Shown in pieces: positions 16,538 through 24,942 of a stretch of 36,459 nucleotides of DNA. The position numbers and the translations under genes were made by a program. Source of the stretch: an uncultured Arenicella sp. (GTDB lineage Bacteria > Pseudomonadota > Gammaproteobacteria > Arenicellales > Arenicellaceae); assembly GCA_905479805.1 (NCBI GenBank), contig CAJQNY010000070.1:1-36459 (forward strand), read 5' to 3'. The notes under the pieces are model-generated. The model was not told the DNA's origin. It searched no databases and saw only the letters and a program-made list of their open reading frames with translations. Each line of letters begins with the position of its first letter. The stretch's first letter is position 1.

Positions 16538-17470
16538 CTATTTTTCCTCTCGGTACTTTTTTAAGTCCAGACCGTGCTCATTGATTAGAAAGTAAAGGCT
16601 CGATCTAGGCTCCTTCATTGAAACGGCGGTATGAGCTACATTTCCTTTTAGTTTTCTGAGTTTGTAATCAACGTCCGCCTTATTAAGCGCACTTATCAGT
16701 TCTTTATGGGATAATTTTTCTTGAGAATACAGACTGATAGCATCTCTAGTTTTCGAAGATAGTCCACTTTCCAGAGAGTTAGGTATATATTGACGAACAT
16801 CAGTTAACCGGTGTTTGCGTTCACTCAAAACTAATATAAATATAAACGCAGTGGTAGATATCGGGTAAACAGCCATTGCGTTGAATTTATAACCTATTGC
16901 CATTAACGCAAGAACAAAGAGCACCGTTACAATAACTGGGAGAAAAGCTAACAAGCCATATGCACACCTAAGCTGCGCAACTTGGTTTAACTCCCTCCTA
17001 TATCCACTCACTAGGATATAACCAACAAAAAAGACGACCGCAAGCACCATGATTTGAAAACACCAATACGCTTTTCCTTTAACGGCTGTTATCCCATAAC
17101 TAATTGGGGTAGAGCCAACGATAATATAGTCGGTCGCCATCACGGTGAGTATCAACAAGCCAAATGCAGGCAATAGAATATAGTGCAATAGCGTACTCAG
17201 TTGATTATTACGTTCGATCTCAAACGCATAATAGCAAGCAAAAATGCTGGTTACCGAAGCAGCCACATAGTAAGCCCGAGTAACAAAATAGCCACTATTA
17301 CCAAAATCGTATTCAATAAAAAGCGAAAGCTCAGCAATATTCTGGAACACAAAGACAATGATTAAACCAAACAAATATTCGGACTTAATCCCTTTACGTT
17401 TAGCAAATATCATCAGCCCTACTTTTATCAGCAATGCTAAGATAATGGGTATTGCATAAAGTTTAAACAT
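16538..17470 (-). CDS. 7-TM membrane protein with apparent C-terminal Fis-type helix-turn-helix
   Basis: About seven hydrophobic helices in residues 1-215, then a soluble tail ending KLRKLKGNVAHTAVSMKEPRSSLYFLINEHGLDLKKYREEK, which resembles the Fis/NtrC-C HTH pattern (GNxxxAAxxxxxxRSxLYxxLxxxGL). Confidence 0.6.
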   Translation of the reverse strand: MFKLYAIPIILALLIKVGLMIFAKRKGIKSEYLFGLIIVFVFQNIAELSLFIEYDFGNSGYFVTRAYYVAASVTSIFACYYAFEIERNNQLSTLLHYILLPAFGLLILTVMATDYIIVGSTPISYGITAVKGKAYWCFQIMVLAVVFFVGYILVSGYRRELNQVAQLRCAYGLLAFLPVIVTVLFVLALMAIGYKFNAMAVYPISTTAFIFILVLSERKHRLTDVRQYIPNSLESGLSSKTRDAISLYSQEKLSHKELISALNKADVDYKLRKLKGNVAHTAVSMKEPRSSLYFLINEHGLDLKKYREEK

Positions 17471-17574
17471 ACAACCTTAACTCCAACATGCAAGTAACCT
17501 ATTTTCTGGGTCTGCAGGCAACATAAACAAATTCATCGAACAGATCTCTTTCCAAGCGACCTTATTATAAGCTT

Positions 17575-18399
17575 ATGATTACAAAAGATAGAATGCAGTC
17601 TAATAGTAAAATATCACTCCTCGGTATCCCTTTTGATGCCTATTCTTCACATTTAAAAGGTGCCGCAAAGGCTCCTGATGCTATTTGGGAAATGATTAAA
17701 TGCGAATCTGCTAATCAATGGACTGAACTTGGTACTGATTTGAAAAATCACCCAGGCATTAATCAGCTCGGCAACCTCTCTTGGGAAAATGACTCAGAGG
17801 CATTTGATAAAATTGAAGAAAAGATCTCATCAGTATTAGCTGCAGACTCAAAACCTTTGGTTTTCGGTGGCGATCATTCAATTACCTATCCAATATTCAA
17901 GGCAATCAACCAAAGACACCCTAAAATCACAATTCTGCATTTCGACGCGCACCCGGATCTTTACGACGAGCTTGATGGCAACCCACTATCTCATGCTTGT
18001 CCGTTTGCTCGAATTATGGAGAACGATCTAGCTGAACACTTGGTTCAAGTCGGGATTCGCACACTGAATGAGCATCAAAGAGAGCAAGCAGAAAAATTCA
18101 ATGTCGAAATACATGAAATGAAGGATTGGCAAGGCCCCCATCAATTAACACTAGAAGGCCCAGTTTACGTTTCCATTGATATTGATGCACTTGACCCAGC
18201 CTTCGCACCAGGTGTTTCTCATCACGAACCGGGCGGCTTAAGTGTTCGTCAAATCATCGATGTTTTACACAGTATCAATGTGCCTATCATCGGAGCTGAC
18301 ATCGTCGAACTCAACCCAAATAGGGATATCAATGGCATGACAGCCATGGTGGCGACTAAGCTCTACAAAGAGCTCTGTGGGAAAATGCTTGAAAGATAA
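17575..18399 (+). CDS. Agmatinase/arginase (ureohydrolase) family protein
   Basis: Mn-binding motifs FGGDHSITYP, HFDAHPDLYDE, SIDIDALDPAFAPGVSHHEPGGLS. Confidence 0.88.
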   Translation: MITKDRMQSNSKISLLGIPFDAYSSHLKGAAKAPDAIWEMIKCESANQWTELGTDLKNHPGINQLGNLSWENDSEAFDKIEEKISSVLAADSKPLVFGGDHSITYPIFKAINQRHPKITILHFDAHPDLYDELDGNPLSHACPFARIMENDLAEHLVQVGIRTLNEHQREQAEKFNVEIHEMKDWQGPHQLTLEGPVYVSIDIDALDPAFAPGVSHHEPGGLSVRQIIDVLHSINVPIIGADIVELNPNRDINGMTAMVATKLYKELCGKMLER

Positions 18400-18415
18400 C
18401 GAAGTAATAACGTGA

Positions 18416-19645
18416 TCAGCTAAGCGCTTTGTCTAAGCCTTCCATCAACTGCGCCACCTCAGCTTCGCTGGTGTAGTGAATGAAGGACATCCTAATGACA
18501 CCCGGATCGAGGTCAAGCCCCAGGGATGAAAGTGGCCGAACCCCATAAAAATCACCGGTCCCGACCATCAACTTATACTCAAGTAAGGATTGCGCTACTT
18601 CGGGCACGCTTTTTTTCAACGGCAAAATAGAGACCGTTGACGCTCGGACAGACGGATCCACTGGGCCAATAATAGCGACATCATCTCTGGCATTTAGGTA
18701 CCTAAGCAACGGCGTTAATAGAGTCGTTTCATAATCAGAAAACAAGGTATGAAGTTGCCGGCCTTTTTCTGCAGAATCTACCTTCTCATCAAAATGATGG
18801 TCATAAACGACATCTAGATATTCAGCGATCCCAGCTGCTGAGGCAATTTGTGCATGATCCGGCCCAGCTGGTGTCAACATTGACCGGGGCTTACCGGCAT
18901 TAAAATAATGGGATTGATTCTCCATTTGGTCGCGTAAACTGGCACGCACATACATAGCACCAAGATGCGGCCCCCAAGTCTTGTATAAAGAAAAGAGATA
19001 GATATCGGCATCCAAAGATTGAATATCAGGCAGCCCGTGTGGGGCGTACGAAACACCATCGACGACCGCAATAGCACCGACAGTGTGCGCTCTGTCAGCA
19101 ATCTCTCGAACAGGGTTAACGTGTGCCACAATATTGGAGGCGTGTGGGAATACTACGATTCGAGTTTTGCTCGACAGTAGTTCATCCAAAGAATCTAACT
19201 CCAGCAAGCCGGTTTCCTTGTCTAGATCCCACTCTTTGACCAGTAAACCAGACTCGGCTAATTTACGCCAAGCGCCTGCATTGGCTTCATGATCCTGACA
19301 AGAAACAATTATTTCATCGCCCTCCGCCCACATTGGTCGAAGTGCATTAACCAAAACATATACATTCTGTGTCGTCGAAGGTCCGAAATTTAGTTCATCC
19401 TTATCGACATTGAGGTATGCAGCAATTCGCGCATACGACTCATCCATCTTTTCGCCTGCAACAACCGATGCAGGGAACGGGTAGTAAGGCTGCACTTTAG
19501 TCTTAGTGTAAAAGTCAAAGAGCCGATCAATAACTTGCTGACAAGTATAAGAGCCGCCTGCATTTTCAAAGAAACCCCAGCCCTCAAGAGAAGGCTCACT
19601 GAACGCCGGGAATTGCTGTCTAACAAAATCTACATCAAAGTTCAT
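18416..19645 (-). CDS. Aminotransferase class V-fold PLP-dependent enzyme (cysteine desulfurase-like)
   Basis: GPSTTQNVYVLVNAL, SNIVAHVNPVREIADRAHTVGAIAVVDGVSYAPHGLPDIQSLDADIYLFSLYKTWGPHLGAMYVR (PLP Lys in SLYKTWGPH). Confidence 0.87.
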   Translation of the reverse strand: MNFDVDFVRQQFPAFSEPSLEGWGFFENAGGSYTCQQVIDRLFDFYTKTKVQPYYPFPASVVAGEKMDESYARIAAYLNVDKDELNFGPSTTQNVYVLVNALRPMWAEGDEIIVSCQDHEANAGAWRKLAESGLLVKEWDLDKETGLLELDSLDELLSSKTRIVVFPHASNIVAHVNPVREIADRAHTVGAIAVVDGVSYAPHGLPDIQSLDADIYLFSLYKTWGPHLGAMYVRASLRDQMENQSHYFNAGKPRSMLTPAGPDHAQIASAAGIAEYLDVVYDHHFDEKVDSAEKGRQLHTLFSDYETTLLTPLLRYLNARDDVAIIGPVDPSVRASTVSILPLKKSVPEVAQSLLEYKLMVGTGDFYGVRPLSSLGLDLDPGVIRMSFIHYTSEAEVAQLMEGLDKALS

Positions 19646-19710
19646 AACATCACTCCGCTGTCTATCGCTAACTCTTCGAGTTATTTCGGGTGCTGGTCAA
19701 ATGTTCAGAC

Positions 19711-20082
19711 TCAGTCAATAAGGCGTCGTGAAGCAATCAACAAAAGAACGGCCAAAACTACCTCAACAGCAATCTGCGGCCCGGCAAAACTTGCTCCCTG
19801 CAGACCCCATGCAAGAGTGCGAAAGACTGCTGTGCAGGCCAGCAATAGAGCCGGAGCTTGAAACCATATCGCTTGCTTTTTCCATAAACCCAAAAGCACC
19901 ATTGATCCACCAGCGAAAAAGAAAGATCCTAAATCACCAATTTGCGTGCTCAAACCTAAACCTTCCATCAAAGGCATACCAAACTCAGCCGCGACACCGG
20001 CAGGATCAATAAGCCATCTCAATCCAATAAAAATAAACAGTAGCGCGGGTAAGCCGACCAGAACCCTAAGAGCATTATTCAT
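19711..20082 (-). CDS. Small integral membrane protein (DUF4345-like)
   Basis: Four hydrophobic segments; RWLIDPAGVAAEFGMPLMEGLG...GDLGSFFFAGGSMVLLGL. Confidence 0.55.
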   Translation of the reverse strand: MNNALRVLVGLPALLFIFIGLRWLIDPAGVAAEFGMPLMEGLGLSTQIGDLGSFFFAGGSMVLLGLWKKQAIWFQAPALLLACTAVFRTLAWGLQGASFAGPQIAVEVVLAVLLLIASRRLID

Positions 20083-20162
20083 ATGAAACCTTCGTTATTT
20101 TTTATTTTTGTAGAAACAGATATTACACTAAGTTGCTCGCTTACGTTAACCGAGTATGACCT

Positions 20163-20178
20163 GGGCCTATCTAGGCCC
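20163..20178. other. Compact GC-rich hairpin GGGCCT-ATCT-AGGCCC in intergenic DNA
   Basis: Perfect 6-bp GC-rich stem with a 4-nt loop between two minus-strand genes; no U-tract follows on either strand. Confidence 0.5.
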
Positions 20179-20191
20179 GATAATGAACACC

Positions 20192-20452
20192 TTAGCCGAC
20201 AGCTTTTTTCAAAAGAGGCTGCCAATACAGAAAACCGTAGAGCATGGTCTGAACAAAAGAATCGACGCCGCTCTCCCCTGCCTCGTGTAACGGTTTGCGT
20301 TTTATCAAAAACTCAAAGAGATGGGCGATTGCCATAACATTGCCCGCCCAGAAAATAATGGTGCGTCCACTGGCAAACCAGGGAACAAAAAAATTAAGGA
20401 CGTACACCAACCAGAAAAGAGTAACAAAGGACTTTATATAATTTGTGTTCAT
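20192..20452 (-). CDS. Small membrane protein (DUF1145-like)
   Basis: TLFWLVYVLNFFVPWFASGRTIIFWAGNVMAIAHLFEFLIKRKPL...FVQTMLYGFLYWQPLLK; length and composition fit DUF1145. Confidence 0.55.
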   Translation of the reverse strand: MNTNYIKSFVTLFWLVYVLNFFVPWFASGRTIIFWAGNVMAIAHLFEFLIKRKPLHEAGESGVDSFVQTMLYGFLYWQPLLKKAVG

Positions 20453-20493
20453 ATATTTCGTTTCACTGTTTAAAGTTGATTAGCAGCGTTAAT

Positions 20494-21951
20494 TCAAATT
20501 CTCCTGAAATCAATACTATCATCTACGACAGATTGGTAGCCCAAACTAAAACGATCAAGCATGTAATTCTGATACAGCTTCCACGGTTTTTCACTGCCTT
20601 GTTTTGCCATTTCTTCGGCCGCACGTAGTACGTAACCAGACTGGAAATCAATAATAGGTTCAGCCTTAAGACCTTCGGCAGGGACAACGGGTATACAGAA
20701 ATCGTATTTGTGTTTATCCATGTGCTTTACCAGTCGACAAACATACTCCCCTACTAAATCCGATTTCAGTGTCCATGAAGCATTGGTATAGCCAACGGAA
20801 TAGGCAAAATTGGGGAATTCACTCAGCATCATGCCCTTATAAACAAATGATTGCGACGGATCTAACACTTCCTTATCCTTCGACAATGACATACCGCTAA
20901 ACATCTCAAGTTTAAGCCCGGTTGCGGTAACGATGATATCTGCTTCAATCTCTTCACCGGATCGAAGTAAAATACCGGTCTTGGTGAAACGTTCGATGTG
21001 ATCTGTCACTATGCTCGCTGAGCCACTTTTGATAACCTCAAATAGATCCCCGTCGGTCACAGAGCAAACACGTTGATCCCATGGGTTGTAGTCAGGCGTG
21101 AAGTGCTTAGCAACATCACAGTCGTCACCAACCGCTTCTTTGACACCATTAATGATAAATTTCTTGATAGCGTCAGGTTTGCGTTTCGAGATACTGTAGA
21201 AATACATTCCTAGTAAAATATTTTTCCATCTGTTCAAGGCATAGGCTATTTTCTTAGGTAGAAATTTATTTAGCGTGTTGGCAAGATCTTGGCATTCAGG
21301 ACGAGATACCACGTAACTGGGTGATCGCTGCAACATGATTACCTGGCTCGCTTTAGCCGCCATGGCAGGCACTAAGGTGACCGCTGTCGCACCGCTCCCT
21401 ATTACCACAACCCTCTTACCTGAATAGTCAAAATCCTTTGGCCACTGTTGAGGGTGAATAATAGTCCCCTCAAAAGCATCAACACCGTTGAAGCGTGGGG
21501 TATAACCGGCATCAAAATTGTAGTACCCCCCACATGAAAATAGGAACTTACTTACAACCTCGCTAAGCACTCCAGTCGCCAGGTCTTTTACTTGCGCTGT
21601 CCAAGCTCCATTTTTACTAGACCAATCTGCCGAGATAACACGGTGTCCAAACTGTATATGTTGTGCAATTCCATTCTCTTGCGCAGCCTCTTTGATATAA
21701 GCTAGAATTTTATCTCCCGGTGCGATAGCCTCAGGCTCAACCCATGGCTTAAAATTAAAGCCAAAGGTATACATATCCGAATCGGAGCGAATGCCTGGAT
21801 AGCGAAATAAGTCCCATGTTCCTCCAACCTCATCACGGCCTTCAACGATCAAATAACTCTTATCCGGACAGTGTTTTTGTAAATGATAGGCTGCACCAAC
21901 ACCAGAAATACCAGCGCCAATAATCAACACATCTACATGGGACTTATTCAT
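20494..21951 (-). CDS. Flavin-containing / Baeyer-Villiger type I monooxygenase
   Basis: FAD motif VLIIGAGISGVGAAYHL, GGTWDLFRYPGIRSDSD, BVMO fingerprint FEGTIIHPQQWP (FxGxxxHxxxWP), NADPH motif VVVIGSGATAV. Confidence 0.87.
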   Translation of the reverse strand: MNKSHVDVLIIGAGISGVGAAYHLQKHCPDKSYLIVEGRDEVGGTWDLFRYPGIRSDSDMYTFGFNFKPWVEPEAIAPGDKILAYIKEAAQENGIAQHIQFGHRVISADWSSKNGAWTAQVKDLATGVLSEVVSKFLFSCGGYYNFDAGYTPRFNGVDAFEGTIIHPQQWPKDFDYSGKRVVVIGSGATAVTLVPAMAAKASQVIMLQRSPSYVVSRPECQDLANTLNKFLPKKIAYALNRWKNILLGMYFYSISKRKPDAIKKFIINGVKEAVGDDCDVAKHFTPDYNPWDQRVCSVTDGDLFEVIKSGSASIVTDHIERFTKTGILLRSGEEIEADIIVTATGLKLEMFSGMSLSKDKEVLDPSQSFVYKGMMLSEFPNFAYSVGYTNASWTLKSDLVGEYVCRLVKHMDKHKYDFCIPVVPAEGLKAEPIIDFQSGYVLRAAEEMAKQGSEKPWKLYQNYMLDRFSLGYQSVVDDSIDFRRI

Positions 21952-22008
21952 AGATAAATATCTCGTTCAATTAGACAGAATGAGTCTAAGCTCAACACGG
22001 TTTGGGTA

Positions 22009-22048
22009 CAGGGTTAAATACGTTCATTATCAGGGTCAAATTCGTTCA
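22009..22048. promoter_or_regulatory. Direct-repeat operator candidate: CAGGGTTAAATACGTTCA / CAGGGTCAAATTCGTTCA, 22-bp pitch
   Basis: Two 18-bp direct repeats with 16/18 identity in the divergent AraC/monooxygenase interval. Confidence 0.65.
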
Positions 22049-22069
22049 AATAACGTTTACAATAACGAC

Positions 22070-23128
22070 ATGCATGAATATTACGCCCAGAGCTTTCTCG
22101 ATACCCTCTCAGATTTAGGAGTTAGCGAGTTAACCTTTCGATCAGAGTTGCATGAAAGAACCAATTCTCCGCATCAAGCGCTCTTTCTGAAACAAGATCA
22201 AATAGCGATAGAACTTGCTATGGAGCTGACCAATGATCCGCAATTAGGGCTTAAATTTGGTAGTCGGCTTAAATTGACCGAACAGGGCATATTCGGCTAT
22301 GCCGTTATGAGCAGTGCATGCGTGCTGGATGCACTGAAGCTATTGATCCGCTATAGCCAAATAATCTTGCCCAGCGTTGAAATCAATCTGAGCAGAAGCG
22401 AAACCGGTGCATCTCTTATTATCAGCGCTGCTCACTTGCCACAGAAGTTGGAACAATTCTATTGCGAAGCGATGATGGCTTCAATAATGTACAACGGCTC
22501 TATATTGATAGACGAGCCAGCCGGTCACGCCCAAGTAAACCTAAGCTATATTCCACAAAACAACCTTAACGCTTACGAAAAATATTTTAGTGCTGAGGTG
22601 AGCTTTGCCGCCAATGACAATTCCATATTTTTTAGTGAACTAAGCCTGCAATCAAAAATCTCAACGGCCAATCTCCAAGCCGTTGAAGCATACCGAAAGG
22701 AATGTGATCGATTATTTTCGTTGGATATTAATCGAGGGTCCTTAGTAAAAAAGGTTAAGCAAAAACTGATCAGTTTGGGCTCAGAATACCCAAACTGCGC
22801 CTCGATGGCACGACAGCTACACACGAGTGAGAGCACCCTTCGACGAAGATTAAAAGCCGAGGGCATGAACTACCAAACCGTGATGGACCAGGTCCGATAT
22901 CGAATGGCAAGGGAGTATCTATTCAATACCTTGCTTCCTGTATCGGAAATTGCATACCTCTTAGGGTTTAGTGATAGCTCAAACTTTCGGCGCTCGTTTA
23001 GACGTTGGTCCGGTTCCACTCCCGCTAAGGTGCGCAAAGCAATTCAATCATCGCAAGGCGACGCCCAATCACCAACTTTACTTAAAACAAATAAAAACAA
23101 GTCTCAGCCCATTCAACAACAAACCTGA
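22070..23128 (+). CDS. AraC family transcriptional regulator (Arabinose_bd N-terminal domain type)
   Basis: C-terminal HTH: CASMARQLHTSESTLRRRLKAEGMNYQTVMDQVRYRMAREYLFNTLLPVSEIAYLLGFSDSSNFRRSFRRWSGSTPAKVR. Start 22070 preferred because the upstream extension overlaps the direct repeats. Confidence 0.9.
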   Translation: MHEYYAQSFLDTLSDLGVSELTFRSELHERTNSPHQALFLKQDQIAIELAMELTNDPQLGLKFGSRLKLTEQGIFGYAVMSSACVLDALKLLIRYSQIILPSVEINLSRSETGASLIISAAHLPQKLEQFYCEAMMASIMYNGSILIDEPAGHAQVNLSYIPQNNLNAYEKYFSAEVSFAANDNSIFFSELSLQSKISTANLQAVEAYRKECDRLFSLDINRGSLVKKVKQKLISLGSEYPNCASMARQLHTSESTLRRRLKAEGMNYQTVMDQVRYRMAREYLFNTLLPVSEIAYLLGFSDSSNFRRSFRRWSGSTPAKVRKAIQSSQGDAQSPTLLKTNKNKSQPIQQQT

Positions 23129-23138
23129 GGCCCACTCT

Positions 23139-23954
23139 CTAATGATTGTAAACGTGTACATCCCGCTGCGGGTAAGGAATGCCGATACCGGCTTCGTCTA
23201 GCGCATCCTTAATAATTTCAAGAAGTTCCAGCGTTGCTGCGGGATGATCTGCGGCTTTGGCCCAAGGACGCACAGTCAGGTTAACGCTATTGTCAGCTAG
23301 TTCAGTAACGCCAACAGCAGGCGCCGGGGTATCCAGCACATAATCTGACTTTGCAATAGCAGCAAGAATCACCTTACGCGCCTCTTGAATATTTGCGTCA
23401 TAAGAAATACCCACTGACAAATCCATTCGTCTATTCCCGGCTTCTGTGTAATTGATGATGGGTGCATCCAAGGCTTGCCCATTAGGTATTATAATTTTGG
23501 TTTTATCTGGCAAACGCAAAGTCGTGGTAAAAATATCTAACTCCTCTACCTGCCCGACTTGACCTGCTATCTCAACGACATCTCCATTATTATAAGGACG
23601 AAAGACAATCGCCATAACGCCAGCAGCGAAGTTTGAAAGTGAACCTTGCAGCGCCAGACCTACCGCCAAGCCAGCAGCACCCAAGATAGCAACTAATGAC
23701 GCTGTCTGTACTCCGAGCTGAGAAATAGCGGCAATAAGCACGAAGATGAGCATCAGCGCGTAAACAATATTACTGACAAACTTCGCCAGCATAGGGTCAG
23801 AACCTGATCGTGACACACTTTTGCCAATTGCCTTGGAGACAAACCTTACAATAATTCTCCCGATAAAAAATATTGCCACAGCCTTAGCAAAGTTAAGTCC
23901 ATAGATAAGAGCATTCTCTTGAATTATGGGTAAATATTTTTCAACGTATTCCAT
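23139..23954 (-). CDS. Small-conductance mechanosensitive channel, MscS family
   Basis: LVAILGAAGLAVGLALQGSLSNFAAGVMAIVFRPYNNGDVVEIAGQVGQVEELDIFTTTLRLPDKTKIIIPNG. Start 23954 or 23972. Confidence 0.92.
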   Translation of the reverse strand: MEYVEKYLPIIQENALIYGLNFAKAVAIFFIGRIIVRFVSKAIGKSVSRSGSDPMLAKFVSNIVYALMLIFVLIAAISQLGVQTASLVAILGAAGLAVGLALQGSLSNFAAGVMAIVFRPYNNGDVVEIAGQVGQVEELDIFTTTLRLPDKTKIIIPNGQALDAPIINYTEAGNRRMDLSVGISYDANIQEARKVILAAIAKSDYVLDTPAPAVGVTELADNSVNLTVRPWAKAADHPAATLELLEIIKDALDEAGIGIPYPQRDVHVYNH

Positions 23955-24097
23955 GGAGCCTCCTGAGGCCAAGTTTTGCTCGCCAAAATTAGGCCGAGTG
24001 AATTAACAAAAATCTGCGGTTATAGTAAAACAAAAAATACTCATTTTCTAAACCCTATAAAGGTAAACAAGCGTAACGATTTTTTGCCTGTAGCACA

Positions 24098-24883
24098 CTA
24101 TTCAAGTAACCCTATCAGCTGCAATGCTTGAAGCGTTAAATCTTTCCGTAGGTGCGCTTGGGTAGCGTCTGTTAACTTCATATTAAGTGCGAATAAGAAT
24201 AGCTCATCATCTTTTCGTAGAAAGCCGACGTACCAACCAACGGCTAACTCAGGACCCGTCCAGCCACTCTTCGCAAATACCGTTTCCTGCGCTCCATCCA
24301 ATTGCATTATCGATTCAAGTATTTTGAGTGATCGATCAGTGAGCCATGCGTATTCACCATTCATCACATCGCTCAAAAAAGCTATTTGCTCATCCGCCGA
24401 AATTTTAAGTGTCCCGTCTAACCAAAACGTCCTCACCCCTTTACCGACCTCACGGTTCCCATACGATATTTCTGCAAGCTTTTCTCGGTAATTTACCAAA
24501 CCAATGCTGGTCGCAATATCTTGGTAACACCAAACGCAGGAAGCTCTAAATGCAGAATTTAATGTGTGGTCTCTATTCCAGGCTGACACACTCCTGGAAA
24601 TACCATCCCATTTAAAGCGATCCTCCTGCCCCTTTAACACGCCATTTTCTAGGGCGATTAAGGTATTCAATATTTTAAACGTCGAGGCCGGCGAAAACCG
24701 CTGTTCAGCGCGGCTGGGGTTATGCACAGACAATGTTTGACCTTGAACATTTGCAACCACCAAAGTCCCTTCAACGCCATGAGACTTGAACAATTCTGCG
24801 ATGAGCTGGCTATCACCGTCCGCTAGAATATTATTAGACATGATCAATAAAACAGTAGCGAACAACTGTATCTTAAATTTCAT
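24098..24883 (-). CDS. Class D (OXA-type) beta-lactamase
   Basis: Signal peptide; RFSPASTFKILNTLIALENG (STFK), ASCVWCYQ (SxV), SYGN, FWLDG, FAKSGWTG (KSG). Confidence 0.9.
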   Translation of the reverse strand: MKFKIQLFATVLLIMSNNILADGDSQLIAELFKSHGVEGTLVVANVQGQTLSVHNPSRAEQRFSPASTFKILNTLIALENGVLKGQEDRFKWDGISRSVSAWNRDHTLNSAFRASCVWCYQDIATSIGLVNYREKLAEISYGNREVGKGVRTFWLDGTLKISADEQIAFLSDVMNGEYAWLTDRSLKILESIMQLDGAQETVFAKSGWTGPELAVGWYVGFLRKDDELFLFALNMKLTDATQAHLRKDLTLQALQLIGLLE

Positions 24884-24942
24884 CTGTGCTTTGTAATGTT
24901 ATAGTTATGGCCCGATAAGTTTAATCCATTGAGCGTATTAAT

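Noticed and set aside
21980-22069. N-terminal extension of the AraC ORF
   Set aside because: It covers the 18-bp direct repeats; the start at 22070 (MHEYYAQSF) fits the family better.
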